Source of the DNA: Deltaproteobacteria bacterium
GTDB taxonomy: Bacteria; Myxococcota_A; UBA796; SXON01
Assembly (NCBI GenBank): GCA_014191855.1
Contig: BJHF01000013.1
Span: forward strand, 21,530 to 85,529
DNA length: 64,000 nt
Reading direction: 5' to 3'
In this document: one piece after another, positions 1 through 10,064 of the stretch
Layout of the letters: each line of letters starts with the position of its first letter
How positions within the stretch are numbered: the first letter of the stretch is position 1
Translations under genes and position numbers: made by a program
Notes under the pieces: model-generated
The model's input: only the letters and a program-made list of their open reading frames with translations
The model's database searches: none
Told to the model about the DNA's origin: nothing

Positions 1-1
1 G

Positions 2-259
2 GCGGGAGAAGTGTCCCGGTTCGCGACAAACCAGCGCTATGCTGCCGGGAACACCTTGATGTTCCGAGTGAGCACCCCCATCGCCGCCCCGCTCGCGCTC
101 CGTCGGAACGGCGCGCTCGTGTGGTCAGGCTCGGTCGCGGCCGGGGAAACGGATCTTCCCCTGGGCTACACGCTCGAAGCGGGCGAAGACGCTGCACACT
201 TCACGATCGAGGGCGGCGCGGAGGCGCTCGATGTGTACGTTCCCGCGGTGGCCCCATGA
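2..259 (+). CDS. C-terminal part of a protein truncated by the window edge, unknown function
   Basis: Open frame continues upstream of the GTG at 11 to the window edge; the stop overlaps the next ATG (ATGA at 256-259). Confidence 0.5.
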   Translation, partial: AGEVSRFATNQRYAAGNTLMFRVSTPIAAPLALRRNGALVWSGSVAAGETDLPLGYTLEAGEDAAHFTIEGGAEALDVYVPAVAP

Positions 260-1839
260 TCGCCCTGAGCCTCGTAGGAATGGTGTGGGCGGGCGCGGTG
301 GCGGTAGCGCCGAACGCGGGCGCCAACGCCGCGTATGCGCCGCGCCGGGTGGCCGTGCTGGTCGGTGTTCAGGACTACTCCGACCCCGCCCTCCAGGGGC
401 TCAAATTCCCCGAGAAAGACGCGCGCGATCTGGGCGCGGTGTTCGGCTCCGCCGATATCGGCGGCTTCGATCGGGTGTTCGTCATCTCTGGCCACGACGC
501 CACCACGCGGGATGGGCTTTTGCGCTCCATCGCCGTAGCCACGGCCGACCTGCAGCGGGACGACACCTTCGTGCTCTACATGTCGGGCCACGGCACCCTG
601 GCGATCGACCCGATCGAGGGCAGCCAGCTCTACTTCCTGCCCTCCGACGGCCGGCTCGAAGCCCCCGAAACGACTGGCCTCGCGGTGGAGGACGTTGAAG
701 CGCTGGTGCACGAGCTGCCGGCACGCCGCCGGGTGCTCATCATGGACACGTGCCACAACGGGCGCGCCGGAAGCCGGAGCGCGGTGAGCGAACCCACGGC
801 ACAGCTTTTGAGCGGGTTTCGGGGCGAGCCACCGGCGCCGCGCGGCGGTCGCGACGTGGCCGAGTCCGAAGCCCGACTCTACGCCGCCCAGTACTGGCAG
901 CCGGCGATGGAGGACAAAGAGCTTCAAAACGGCGTTTACACTCATTTCTTGATCGACGCGCTCACCGGCGCCCGCGGTCGCGCCGATCTGGATGAGGATG
1001 GGCTCGTGGACGTGATGGAGGCCCACCAGTACGCCCGGGACCGCACGATGTCGTGGACCGGCGGGTTGCAGATTCCACGGGCTGAATTCCGCATCGTGGG
1101 TCGGGAGGAGATCTTCCTCGGCGGGGCGGAGTCGCTCCGCAACACGGCGGAGCGCGCGCTGATCGCGGCTTGCGACGCCGTGCTCGCGCGCGCCAAGTTG
1201 TTCGTGAATGGCACGGCCCGCGGCGAGCTGCCCGGCGTGTACGCGGTGGATCCCGGGATGCAGACCCTTGAGGTGCAGGCGCCGGACGGCCGCACGTTGT
1301 TCAAGGAGCGAGTCTCGATTTCCGCCGGTCAAACCCTCCCCATCGAGGCGATGCTCCGCCAGAAGCAGCCGAGCCTCGCGATGCTTGGCGGCGTGGCCTA
1401 CCACGGCGGCAACGAGGCGGTTTTGCCCTTTGGCGGCAGCGTTGAGGCCGTGTGGGCCAACCCTGTGCGCTTGAGCGGTCCATGGCGTAGCGAAGTGCAT
1501 GCCTCGATGGACATGGCTCGCGGCGTGTCGCCGGCCGAGAATGTCGATCAAACGTCCGGGCTCGTGAGCGCAGGCATCGGCTTCGGGCCAAGCGGCGGCC
1601 CCGCTTGGGCCGCATTGACCGCCGATGTTCACGACGTTTGGCGCACCAGCGCGTATGGCGCCCAGGCCGAGGTCGGCGCGGCGGGCGGGCTCGCGCTGGG
1701 GTTGGATGTACCCCTACAGCCTCGGCTCGCGCTCGCGATGCGAGTTGAAGGTTGGGCAGGAACGGAGCCGGTATTCCTGGAGCCAACCCTCACCTACGGC
1801 GGCGGGCTGCGAGTCGGTTTGGGTACGCCGCTGAAGTAG
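256..1839 (+). CDS. Secreted caspase-family (peptidase C14) protein with PEGA-like segment and beta-rich, barrel-like C-terminus
   Basis: Signal-peptide-like N-terminus; caspase motifs 'VLVGVQDYSD', 'LYMSGHG' (His) and 'LIMDTCHNG' (Cys); start chosen at ATGA overlap rather than ORF start 121. Confidence 0.85.
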   Translation: MIALSLVGMVWAGAVAVAPNAGANAAYAPRRVAVLVGVQDYSDPALQGLKFPEKDARDLGAVFGSADIGGFDRVFVISGHDATTRDGLLRSIAVATADLQRDDTFVLYMSGHGTLAIDPIEGSQLYFLPSDGRLEAPETTGLAVEDVEALVHELPARRRVLIMDTCHNGRAGSRSAVSEPTAQLLSGFRGEPPAPRGGRDVAESEARLYAAQYWQPAMEDKELQNGVYTHFLIDALTGARGRADLDEDGLVDVMEAHQYARDRTMSWTGGLQIPRAEFRIVGREEIFLGGAESLRNTAERALIAACDAVLARAKLFVNGTARGELPGVYAVDPGMQTLEVQAPDGRTLFKERVSISAGQTLPIEAMLRQKQPSLAMLGGVAYHGGNEAVLPFGGSVEAVWANPVRLSGPWRSEVHASMDMARGVSPAENVDQTSGLVSAGIGFGPSGGPAWAALTADVHDVWRTSAYGAQAEVGAAGGLALGLDVPLQPRLALAMRVEGWAGTEPVFLEPTLTYGGGLRVGLGTPLK

Positions 1840-1892
1840 GGCGCGGCACCTCGCGGTGCGAAAGCCCGCCGGGTCGGCTACCCTCTCCGGCG

Positions 1893-3380
1893 ATGCTGCT
1901 GATCCTGGCCATCGCCTGCGACCGCTTCACGCCGTGGATCGTGGAGAACCCCGGCGATCTCGAGGAGGAGCGCATCGCCGTCTCCCCAGCCGACCTCGCG
2001 TTTGGAGACGTTTCGGTGAACCTGCAGGGCAGCGCCACCCTCCCGATCACGCTGTACAACCTTGGGTACGCCGACGTAACGGTCTCGGGCCACGACGAGC
2101 CGATCGGAGACGACGCCTTCCGGGTGGATGCGCTCCCGGTGCTGACCATCCCCGCCGGCGGAGAAGTAACGCTCGACGTCACTTTTTTGCCGACGACAGA
2201 GGCGGACTCCCTCGCGCGGCTCCGCTTCCAGCCGGGCAACGAGGTGGTCACGCTCACGGGCTCCGGGCACGCTCCGATCGCAACGGTGCAGGACGTGGCC
2301 ATCCCCGCGACGGTGCTCGGGTGCAGCGGCGTGGCAACGGTCTCGGTGGTCAACGAGGGCAGCGAAGCGCTCACGCTCAGCCCCACGGTAACCGGCGAGG
2401 ACTTCGCGTTGACGGGCTGGCCGCCCGATGTGGCTCCCGGCGAAACGGCGACGATCGAGCTGGCCTTCACGCCGGGAGGTGGCGGGCCGCGAGGCGGCTT
2501 CCTCACGCTCTCGACCAACGATCCGGCCGCGCCGCAGCTCGCCGTAGAGCTCTCAGGCCTCGGCTACGAGGGGGAGCGCGTTTCCCAGAGCTTTCGCTAC
2601 GCGCCCGCCGACACCACCGACATCGTTCTGGCGGTCGAAGGAGGACTTTTCTCCGCCGATGCCCGGCTCGACGAGGCCGTGGAGACCTACGCCGCACGCC
2701 TGCAGGAGGCCTGGAACGACGTGCACATCACCTCCGTCGCGAGCGGCGACGCCTGCCCCACGGGCTCGCCGGCGTGGACCGAGCCGAGCGACTCGCTGCT
2801 CCGGATGGTTCACACCGTGCGGGAGGGTTTTGAGCTCCCCGGCGGCGCCTGGGACAACGATCTGGTGGGGCTGCTCGGCGTCGCCCTCTGGGAGATGGAG
2901 CCCGGCGGGTGCCTCGACGGCTTCCGGCGTTCGGGGGCGAATCTGGACGTGGTGCTGGTTGCCGCTTCGCCGCCCGAGACCGACGCGATCACCGCGTGGA
3001 CCGCGCTCGGCCTGCCCGACGGCACGCCCGTTCGGGTGAGCGCGCTGGTGCCGCGATCCGCGGAGTGCGGGGACACTGCCACGACGTACGCCGACCTCGC
3101 CGCGGCCAACGGCGGCGCCATTGGCGACCTGTGCGCCGCGGACTGGACCCCGGCGTTCGAGGCCTTCGCCGCCTTACCCACTACCAACGCCGAGGTTCGG
3201 TATCCGCTCGACGAGCTGCCCGTCGCCTCCTCCATCACGGTAACGGTTGACTCGGTCGCATTCGCCGGATGGAGCTACGATGCCGAGGCCAACGCAGTCG
3301 TGATCGCCGGCGAGTCGCGGCCCGATCTGGGCACCGCGATCGTCGTGGAGTACGTCTCTGCGGTGAGCTGCGCTCCATGA
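1893..3380 (+). CDS. Lipoprotein-like protein with ASH/choice-of-anchor-D Ig-like repeats and a possible vWA-like C-terminal region
   Basis: N-term 'MLLILAIACD' lipobox-like; repeats 'LAFGDVSVNLQGSATLPITLYNLGYADVTV' and 'STNDPAAPQLAVELSGLG' typical of ASH-like domains. Confidence 0.7.
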   Translation: MLLILAIACDRFTPWIVENPGDLEEERIAVSPADLAFGDVSVNLQGSATLPITLYNLGYADVTVSGHDEPIGDDAFRVDALPVLTIPAGGEVTLDVTFLPTTEADSLARLRFQPGNEVVTLTGSGHAPIATVQDVAIPATVLGCSGVATVSVVNEGSEALTLSPTVTGEDFALTGWPPDVAPGETATIELAFTPGGGGPRGGFLTLSTNDPAAPQLAVELSGLGYEGERVSQSFRYAPADTTDIVLAVEGGLFSADARLDEAVETYAARLQEAWNDVHITSVASGDACPTGSPAWTEPSDSLLRMVHTVREGFELPGGAWDNDLVGLLGVALWEMEPGGCLDGFRRSGANLDVVLVAASPPETDAITAWTALGLPDGTPVRVSALVPRSAECGDTATTYADLAAANGGAIGDLCAADWTPAFEAFAALPTTNAEVRYPLDELPVASSITVTVDSVAFAGWSYDAEANAVVIAGESRPDLGTAIVVEYVSAVSCAP

Positions 3381-4051
3381 TGAAGTCGTGGTTGGTGTAC
3401 CTGCTCATTTCGCAGGTCACCCAGAATCCACTGCTCGGGATCCTGGCGGTAGCGCTGCTCTGGTATGGCGGCGGGAGCTGGTGGTTCGGCCGCATGCCGG
3501 ACCTCGCGGGGCCCTTCCGGCGGTGGAAGCAGGAGCAGCGACTCCGCGAAACGCTCCGGATGAACCCCCACGACACCGTGGCCCGGTGCGATCTCGCCGG
3601 CCTCGTGGCCCACAAGCACCCCACCGAGGCGAAGGAGCTGCTCTCGGAGGTGCTGCGCCGCTACCCCGACAACGAGCTGGCTCACTACTGGCTCGGAATC
3701 GCGCAGCTTCAGCTTGGCGAAACGGACGGGGGCCGGGCCAGCATCGACGAGGCGCTGCGGCTACGACGGGAGCTCCGTTGGGGAGAGCCGGCGAAGACCC
3801 TTGGAGATCACTATCTCGCGCAGCGGCGGCCGGCAGAGGCGCTCGTGGCGTACCGACGGGCGATCGCGGTGCACGGTTCGTTCGCGGAGGCCTGGTACAA
3901 GGCAGGCGTGGCCGCGCGGGCGACCGGCGATGAGGCAGAGGCGAAGGGCCTTTTTCAGCGCACACTCAGCTCCACGGAGGGGGCGCCGCCGTACAAGCGG
4001 CGGCAAGACCGGCTCTGGCGGTGGCGCGCGTGGTGGGCGCTACGTCGCTGA
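3377..4051 (+). CDS. Membrane-anchored TPR-repeat protein
   Basis: ATGA overlap with upstream CDS; N-terminal TM helix followed by TPR-like 'YPDNELAHYWLGIAQLQLGE', 'PAEALVAYRRAIAVHGSFAEAWYKAGVAARATGD'. Confidence 0.75.
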   Translation: MMKSWLVYLLISQVTQNPLLGILAVALLWYGGGSWWFGRMPDLAGPFRRWKQEQRLRETLRMNPHDTVARCDLAGLVAHKHPTEAKELLSEVLRRYPDNELAHYWLGIAQLQLGETDGGRASIDEALRLRRELRWGEPAKTLGDHYLAQRRPAEALVAYRRAIAVHGSFAEAWYKAGVAARATGDEAEAKGLFQRTLSSTEGAPPYKRRQDRLWRWRAWWALRR

Positions 4052-6430
4052 CGGGGGTCGCTCTTTACGGCCTTGAAGCCTGGCGATGTCCTGAAAGCGG
4101 TCGAGGGTTTCCCCGCAGCGCGCGAGCACGGTGGCGATCGGCGCCTTCATCAGCAGCTCCACACCCTCGGCCACGTCTCCGACGGCCCACACGCGGAAAC
4201 GGCCGGCCGCGCACGCCTCCACGACGGCGTCGTCCAGGCAGAGATCGACGACGTTCGAGGCGGGGATGATCACCCCCTGATCCCCGGTGAGCCCCAGCGC
4301 GACACACGTCGCGTAAAAGCCCTCGATCTTCTCGTTGATCCCGCCGACAGACTGGATCTCCCCGAACTGGTTCACCGAGCCGGTAACGGCGATGCCCTGA
4401 TCGATCGGCAGGCCCGAGAGGGCGGAGAGCAGGACGTAGAGCTCCGTGCTGCTCGCGCTGTCCCCGTCGATCCGGCCGTACGACTGCTCAAAGGTGAGCG
4501 AGGCGTTGAACGCGAACGTGCGAACCTGCCCAAGATGGGAGCGCAGCCAGCCCGTGAGGATCTGTACGCCTTTATCATGACTTTTCCCGGAGAGGCCCAC
4601 CTCGCGCTCGAGGCTCGCCACGCCCGCCTTTCCGACACCAACGGTCGCGGTGATCCGCATCGGACGCCCGAAATCGAGGCCACCGAGGTGGTAGACGACC
4701 AGCGCGTTGATCCGGCCAACGGCCGCCCCCTGTACGGCCAGTTGCACCACGCCTGCCTGAATGAGCTCCAGGGTGCGCCGCTCCGCCAGCCCGTCGCGAT
4801 ATCGGCGCGCCGCCAATGCCGCCTCCACGTGGCGACTGTGAACGGTTTCCGAGCGTTCAACCTGCGCCTCACAAGCGGACTCCCGCAGCAGATCTGCGAT
4901 GGTGCCCATCTGCGTCGTGATTCGGCCGCCGCGCCCGGACTCCCGCACCGACCAGCGCAGTACGCGCCCGAGGGCGTTGCGGGTGTACGGGGGCTGGCCC
5001 TCCGACTTGATCACACGGGTGCAGAAGCGGGCGTAGTCGTCGATGACCTCGGGGGTGATCCCCGCGTCCTCCTCGAACTCCGCCTTGATCTTGAACAGGT
5101 TCCGGAAGTCGGGATCACCATAGTACAACGCGGCGAATACGCCGGGCTCACCCGCGACGATCACCTTCACCTCGATCGGCAGCGGGTCGGGGCGCAGCCC
5201 CATGGCACCGGCGCCCGGTCCTTCCGGGTTCTGAATGTCCACTTCGCCCGAGACCAGAGCTCGTTTGAGCACCTTCCACACGCCGGGCTCCTGGAGCACG
5301 TCCGCCGCGTTCAGCAGCAGCCAACCCCCATCCGCATCCAAGAGCGCTCCGGTACGGATCGAACGATGGTCGATTGCGCCGGGTTCGCCCTCCACACCGC
5401 CCAGCAGCTGGGCCCAGGTGGGGCTGGTCACCGAAACAATCGGCGCGCGGCGCGACTTTTGACCCAGGTGGACCAGGTTCACCGCGAAGGCGGCGAAGAG
5501 CGCCTGATGGTCGGGCTCCTCCGCGTCGAACCACTCGGGGCACTCCACCAACTCGTCGAGCAGCTCCGCGAGCCAGCCGCGCGAGCCGGGCCATTTCCGA
5601 CCAAGCTCCTTGATGATCGGCGTAACCCCCCCGCGAACGGCCTCAGCCTCCGCGGCCCCCACGGAGCGCAGCGCGGCCAGGAGGGCGGTGCGTGAAACAT
5701 CCACTGCCGCCGCGAGCTCTGCCTCCAGAATATCCCAGTCGGCCACCAGCTTCTCGTGCGGGATCGGCAGCTCCAGCCCCTCCGCGTCGGCGATCACCTG
5801 CAGCTCGGCCCTCGACAACAGCCGAGGCTCATCCTCGTCTTCTTCATCTTCATCGTCGAGCGGCGGCGCCTTCCAGAGCACCGCTGGCGTTCCCGGGCCC
5901 TCGCCATCATCGAGCGCGGCGAGCGCGAAGCCAAGCTCCTCGGCATGGGCCTCCAGCGCCGTCATCGACTTGTGCTGGGCCACCTCCGCGGCCTGGCGGA
6001 GCTTGTCGCGCGCCGTGCGGATGCCATCCCCGTTGAGAATGCGAGGAACTTCCTCCACCAACAGCGCGGCGACGCGCAGCACCTCTTTGCGGAAGGCCAG
6101 CCCGCGCCCCGGCGGAAAGGTGAGCAACCGGGGGCGCGCCGGATCGACGAAGTTGCGAACGTAGGCAAAGTCCCGAGCGGCCCGCCGGGGAGGCTGAAGC
6201 TCGGTGAGGATACGGCCAATGCTCCCAAGCCGCCCCGTGGACCGCGGCCCGGCCACGAACACGTTGAACCCCGGGCCCTGGATCGCCACGGCGCGCCGTA
6301 TGGCGGCAAGCGCGGGATCCTGCCCGATGAAGGTCTCGAGCGACTTCACCTCGGCGGTGGTCTCGAATTGGAGCGCCGAGTCGGGGAGCCGCCACGTGAG
6401 CGACTCGACAGGAAGGGTTCGGGCAGACAT
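4040..6430 (-). CDS. Lon-like (AAA_32/LonB-type) ATP-dependent protease
   Basis: C-terminal Lon protease Ser/Lys dyad context 'GDSASSTELYVLLSALSGLPIDQGIAVTGSVNQFGEIQSVGGINEKIEGF'; AAA-like N-terminal half with acidic insertion. Confidence 0.85.
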   Translation of the reverse strand: MSARTLPVESLTWRLPDSALQFETTAEVKSLETFIGQDPALAAIRRAVAIQGPGFNVFVAGPRSTGRLGSIGRILTELQPPRRAARDFAYVRNFVDPARPRLLTFPPGRGLAFRKEVLRVAALLVEEVPRILNGDGIRTARDKLRQAAEVAQHKSMTALEAHAEELGFALAALDDGEGPGTPAVLWKAPPLDDEDEEDEDEPRLLSRAELQVIADAEGLELPIPHEKLVADWDILEAELAAAVDVSRTALLAALRSVGAAEAEAVRGGVTPIIKELGRKWPGSRGWLAELLDELVECPEWFDAEEPDHQALFAAFAVNLVHLGQKSRRAPIVSVTSPTWAQLLGGVEGEPGAIDHRSIRTGALLDADGGWLLLNAADVLQEPGVWKVLKRALVSGEVDIQNPEGPGAGAMGLRPDPLPIEVKVIVAGEPGVFAALYYGDPDFRNLFKIKAEFEEDAGITPEVIDDYARFCTRVIKSEGQPPYTRNALGRVLRWSVRESGRGGRITTQMGTIADLLRESACEAQVERSETVHSRHVEAALAARRYRDGLAERRTLELIQAGVVQLAVQGAAVGRINALVVYHLGGLDFGRPMRITATVGVGKAGVASLEREVGLSGKSHDKGVQILTGWLRSHLGQVRTFAFNASLTFEQSYGRIDGDSASSTELYVLLSALSGLPIDQGIAVTGSVNQFGEIQSVGGINEKIEGFYATCVALGLTGDQGVIIPASNVVDLCLDDAVVEACAAGRFRVWAVGDVAEGVELLMKAPIATVLARCGETLDRFQDIARLQGRKERPPSAT

Positions 6431-6452
6431 TTCGCCGGGGTATGTAACGGAC

Positions 6453-7112
6453 GTGTACCCCGTGCTCTACCAGGACCGGCACCTCCAGGTCATCGACAAG
6501 CCCGCCGGAATCCCGACGATCCCGCCGCGAACCGGCGGCATGAGCATCGCCACGGAATCTGGACTTCTCGTTTGTCATCGCCTGGACACCGATACGAGCG
6601 GGGTGCTGGTGCTGGCGAAGAGCGCGGCGGGCCAACGCCTCATCAGCGTGGCGTTCGAGGAGCGGCGGGTCCGCAAGGGGTACCTGGCGCACGGCGTGGG
6701 CGCGCCGCTTGCTGGCGGCTCCACGCTTGTCGCCGCGTTGCCCGACGAAGGATCCTGTACGTTGGCGCTCGGAGAATGGCAGCGGGGGCGCGTGCAGATC
6801 GGGCGCGGTCGATCCGCGGAGACACGGTGGTCGGTGCGCGATCGCCGCGAGAACCACCTCTTGATCGAGGCTTTTCCGCTCACGGGCCGCACCCATCAGG
6901 TTCGCGCGCACCTCTCCGCCAGCGGCGCGCCGCTCTGGGGAGACGAAGCCTATGGCGGCCCGGCCGCGCCGAGCCTGGGACTGCACGCCTGGTGGATCGA
7001 GCTACCCTGGCCGAACGCCGGTGATCGCCTGCTGATCGTGACGCCCCCCCCGCCTGCGTTCGTCGAGGCGTGGGGCGCGCCGATCGGGCTCACGCCGACG
7101 GGCGCCGCGTGA
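6453..7112 (+). CDS. RluA-family RNA pseudouridine synthase
   Basis: 'VIDKPAGIPTIPP', catalytic 'HRLDTDTSGVLVLAKS', 'GRTHQVRAHLSASGAPLWGDEAYGG'. GTG start assumed. Confidence 0.85.
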   Translation: MYPVLYQDRHLQVIDKPAGIPTIPPRTGGMSIATESGLLVCHRLDTDTSGVLVLAKSAAGQRLISVAFEERRVRKGYLAHGVGAPLAGGSTLVAALPDEGSCTLALGEWQRGRVQIGRGRSAETRWSVRDRRENHLLIEAFPLTGRTHQVRAHLSASGAPLWGDEAYGGPAAPSLGLHAWWIELPWPNAGDRLLIVTPPPPAFVEAWGAPIGLTPTGAA

Positions 7113-8308
7113 GCATGGCGCTCCTCGCCCTCGTCGCGACCGCCTGCAACACGGACGGCCAGGATTCAGGCAGCGCCTGCCTCGCCGCGGGCGAGGGAAT
7201 CGCCGACCTCGACATTGAGCTCCACAGCGACTTTGGTCGGATCGCCGCCCGGGTTGTGGCGCCCACGGGTGGCGAGCCGGCGAGCATGCCGGTGGTCGTT
7301 CAACTCTTCGGGCGATGGTACTCCACCACGCGGCCGGAGGAGGGCAACATTGCCATCGAGAACGCCGTAATCGTGCGGGTGGCGCTGGCCGGCGCGGATT
7401 GGGGCGATGGCACCGACGACGCTCGCGGGCCAAATGCGCGGGCGGCAGTCGCCGAAGCGATCCGCTACGCCCACGGGAACGCGGTGGACAGCGAAGGGTG
7501 CCGGATCGCCGAGCGCTTCCCGGTGGCCAACCCCAGCGTCACCGTTCTCCTCGGTCAGAGCAATGGCGGCAACCTCGCGGTCGCGACGCTCGCCGATGAT
7601 GCCCTGGATGTGCCCCAGCCCGCCGCGGTCGTGACCTGGGAAACCCCCGCGGGCGCGCAGTTCGTCAACATGGAATTCGGCTCGACCGACGAAGTATACG
7701 ACCCGGGTAGCTGCACCCTGGACCCGGCTTGGGGGGTGAGCTGCGCCCTGAACGCAACCCTGTCACCCACCGTGGATGGCAACGAGGTTTGCTTCGACCT
7801 CGACCACGACGGCCGCTGCGGTGCAGCCGACGCCACCCCCCATCCGCCCACCGACCCCGCAACGGGACTGCGCGCCGCTTCCCCCGCCCTCGCGGACGCC
7901 CTGGCGACCGCGGGACTCGCTTCGCCTTGGGACAACGCGGAAGAGGCCCGCAGCTTCTGGGCCACGCGGGATGCCTCCCGGCTGGCGGCCTCCGCCGTGG
8001 CCCGGTTCCCCGACCTCCCCTTCTTGCTGCTCGGGAGCGAAGCCGATCACGCGCTCAGCAACCTCTCCGACCACCCCCACGTTTTTGGTTTGGGCGAGGT
8101 GCTCCAGGCGGCGGGCGCCCGTTGGGTACGCCTGAACCCCGGCAGCGCGTTCAGCTTGCTCGCCGAGGAGAACCCGGTGAACCTACCCCTCACCCTTGCG
8201 AATCCGGATGCCTGGCTCCTCCCGGAAGACGACGAGAACCCCCTCTCCGCGCTCTACGCGCAGGCGGTATCCGAGGTCGCGGCACACGAAGCCGCAGACG
8301 ACTGGTGA
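7109..8308 (+). CDS. Alpha/beta-hydrolase-fold lipoprotein
   Basis: GTGA overlap with upstream stop; lipobox-like 'LLALVATACN'; nucleophile elbow 'LLGQSNGGNLA'; late 'GSEADH'. Confidence 0.7.
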   Translation: MSMALLALVATACNTDGQDSGSACLAAGEGIADLDIELHSDFGRIAARVVAPTGGEPASMPVVVQLFGRWYSTTRPEEGNIAIENAVIVRVALAGADWGDGTDDARGPNARAAVAEAIRYAHGNAVDSEGCRIAERFPVANPSVTVLLGQSNGGNLAVATLADDALDVPQPAAVVTWETPAGAQFVNMEFGSTDEVYDPGSCTLDPAWGVSCALNATLSPTVDGNEVCFDLDHDGRCGAADATPHPPTDPATGLRAASPALADALATAGLASPWDNAEEARSFWATRDASRLAASAVARFPDLPFLLLGSEADHALSNLSDHPHVFGLGEVLQAAGARWVRLNPGSAFSLLAEENPVNLPLTLANPDAWLLPEDDENPLSALYAQAVSEVAAHEAADDW

Positions 8309-8476
8309 AAATGAATGCTTGCCGCGGCTCGAATGTGCGCCTATGATCATCCCGAACATCGGACTTGGTCCCCCCCGACCCCGTCTCGAACCGGTACGTC
8401 AAGCGTCTCCTCCATTCTCTTGCGGTCAGGGCCAGGCGGGGGGGACTCTCCGGAGTGATCGGGAAACATCAGCCCT

Positions 8477-8893
8477 TCACGGCGCGGTCGGCGGTGGCGG
8501 AGCTCCCCGCGGCGGGGCTCGACCATCCCCCTCATGCGCCTGCAGGTGCGGGCGGAGCTGACGGGCCTTGCACATCTCTTTCAAAGCTGCTTCCTTGATC
8601 TTCGCGCACCATGCGGCCTCGTTCGGGTACACGTCTACGCCCACCCGCATGTACACCATGTCACGTTGCAGGGGATCTGCGAGCTCAGCGTCCAGGAAGG
8701 CTTCGCCCTTCTTGGCGTCGTCCTTGAACATCACCAGCGCCACCGCCACGAGGCAGTCCTGCTTCCGGTTCGGATCCAGCACGAACGCGCAGTCTCCGGC
8801 GGTCTTCGGGTCATCTGGCGCACAGCCGACGAGGAGCGGGAGCAGGATGAACAGCAGGGCGAACATCCGGGCGACGTATCGCGCCGGCGCCAT
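8477..8893 (-). CDS. Small putative lipoprotein
   Basis: 'MFALLFILLPLLVGCAPDD' lipobox; Cys-containing mature region. Start may be the internal ATG at about 8866. Confidence 0.55.
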   Translation of the reverse strand: MAPARYVARMFALLFILLPLLVGCAPDDPKTAGDCAFVLDPNRKQDCLVAVALVMFKDDAKKGEAFLDAELADPLQRDMVYMRVGVDVYPNEAAWCAKIKEAALKEMCKARQLRPHLQAHEGDGRAPPRGAPPPPTAP

Positions 8894-8909
8894 CGGCTAA
8901 GCTCCGACG

Positions 8910-9698
8910 ATGCCGCTCGCCCATCCCGCCGTCCTCGCGCGGCTCGCGTTGCACCGGGACGACCCGGCCGACGCCGACACACTGCTCACCGCGTGGCGCC
9001 GCCGCTTCGTGAGCGTGGCCGACCTGCAGCTCCGGCGAACGGTGCTGCACGAGGGGCTCAACGGCCTCGACGACGCCTCGCTGATCGCGGTGCTCGATCG
9101 CCTGGATCTCAACGCCCGGGGCGGCGACGCCGAGTGCCGGTGGATGCTCTCTGAGCTGGCGCTGAACCCCTCCGTGGTGCACGAGCTGCCGTACGCCCGG
9201 GTGACGGAGCTGTACATGGCGGCGCGGGACGCCGGCTTTCGCGATGTGGCGGCGCGCTTCCTCGGGGATCGTCCCGCCGTCGGGGCCCCCGGCGCGGAGA
9301 ACAACCCTCACCTCGACCTCTCTCCCGGCGTGCGCACCAGCGCGGCGCGTGCGCGCGATCGACTCCTGATCGACCGGCTGCTCCACGACCGCGATCCGCG
9401 AGTGATCCGTGCCTTGCTGGACAATCCCCGCCTCGTGGAGCGCGACGCCATCAAGATCGCGGCGCTGCGCCCCACCGCGCCGGAGGTGTTGGAGGCGGTG
9501 GCCCAGCACGCCCGTTGGGGGCGCAACTACCGGGTGAAGAAGGCGTTGGTCTTCAACCCCTGCACGCCGACCTCGCTCTCGCGACAGCTGCTCCGCACGT
9601 TGTTGCGACAGGACCTGCTCGCGGTGCGCGACACCGGCTCCGTGGGCCTTGAGCTACGCGCGGACGCAAACCTGCTTTTGACGCCCCAGACGGAGTGA
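8910..9698 (+). CDS. Hypothetical helical-repeat-like protein
   Basis: Long ORF between two minus-strand genes; alpha-helical 'LLDNPRLVERDAIKIAALRP' repeat-like pattern. Confidence 0.6.
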   Translation: MPLAHPAVLARLALHRDDPADADTLLTAWRRRFVSVADLQLRRTVLHEGLNGLDDASLIAVLDRLDLNARGGDAECRWMLSELALNPSVVHELPYARVTELYMAARDAGFRDVAARFLGDRPAVGAPGAENNPHLDLSPGVRTSAARARDRLLIDRLLHDRDPRVIRALLDNPRLVERDAIKIAALRPTAPEVLEAVAQHARWGRNYRVKKALVFNPCTPTSLSRQLLRTLLRQDLLAVRDTGSVGLELRADANLLLTPQTE

Positions 9699-9980
9699 TC
9701 AGGCGTCGTCTTTCTTCGCGGACGAACGGGCCTTGACCTCCTCCGGGTCGTCGTCCAGATCATCCTTCGCGGCGAGCTCCTTCCGCTTGGCCTTCTTGGC
9801 CTTGGCCGCGGCGGCCGCTTCCTCGTCCTCGTCCTCATCCTCGTCCTTACCCGAGGAGGCATCCTTGAACGCCTTGATGCCCTTCCCGGCCTGCCGAAAC
9901 ACATCGGGCAGCTTCCCGGCCCCGAAGAAGATCAGCACGATCAGGAGGATGACCCCCCATTCCCAGGTTCCGAGACCCAT
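9699..9980 (-). CDS. tatA: Twin-arginine translocase TatA/TatE-family subunit
   Basis: 'MGLGTWEWGVILLIVLIFFGAGKLPDVFRQAGKGIKAFKDA' is the classic TatA TM plus amphipathic helix (FGxxKLP); charged tail. Confidence 0.92.
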   Translation of the reverse strand: MGLGTWEWGVILLIVLIFFGAGKLPDVFRQAGKGIKAFKDASSGKDEDEDEDEEAAAAAKAKKAKRKELAAKDDLDDDPEEVKARSSAKKDDA

Positions 9981-10064
9981 CCGACACGCTCCGGCGCACC
10001 GCTGACTATCCAGCACGGCGGTTGTGCGCCCGTCGTCGGTTGTCCCGATGCTCTCCCGCCCCGC

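Noticed and set aside
4073-5695. 540-aa plus-strand ORF opposite the Lon-like protease
   Set aside because: Low-complexity Arg/His-rich translation mirroring a well-supported CDS; no motifs.
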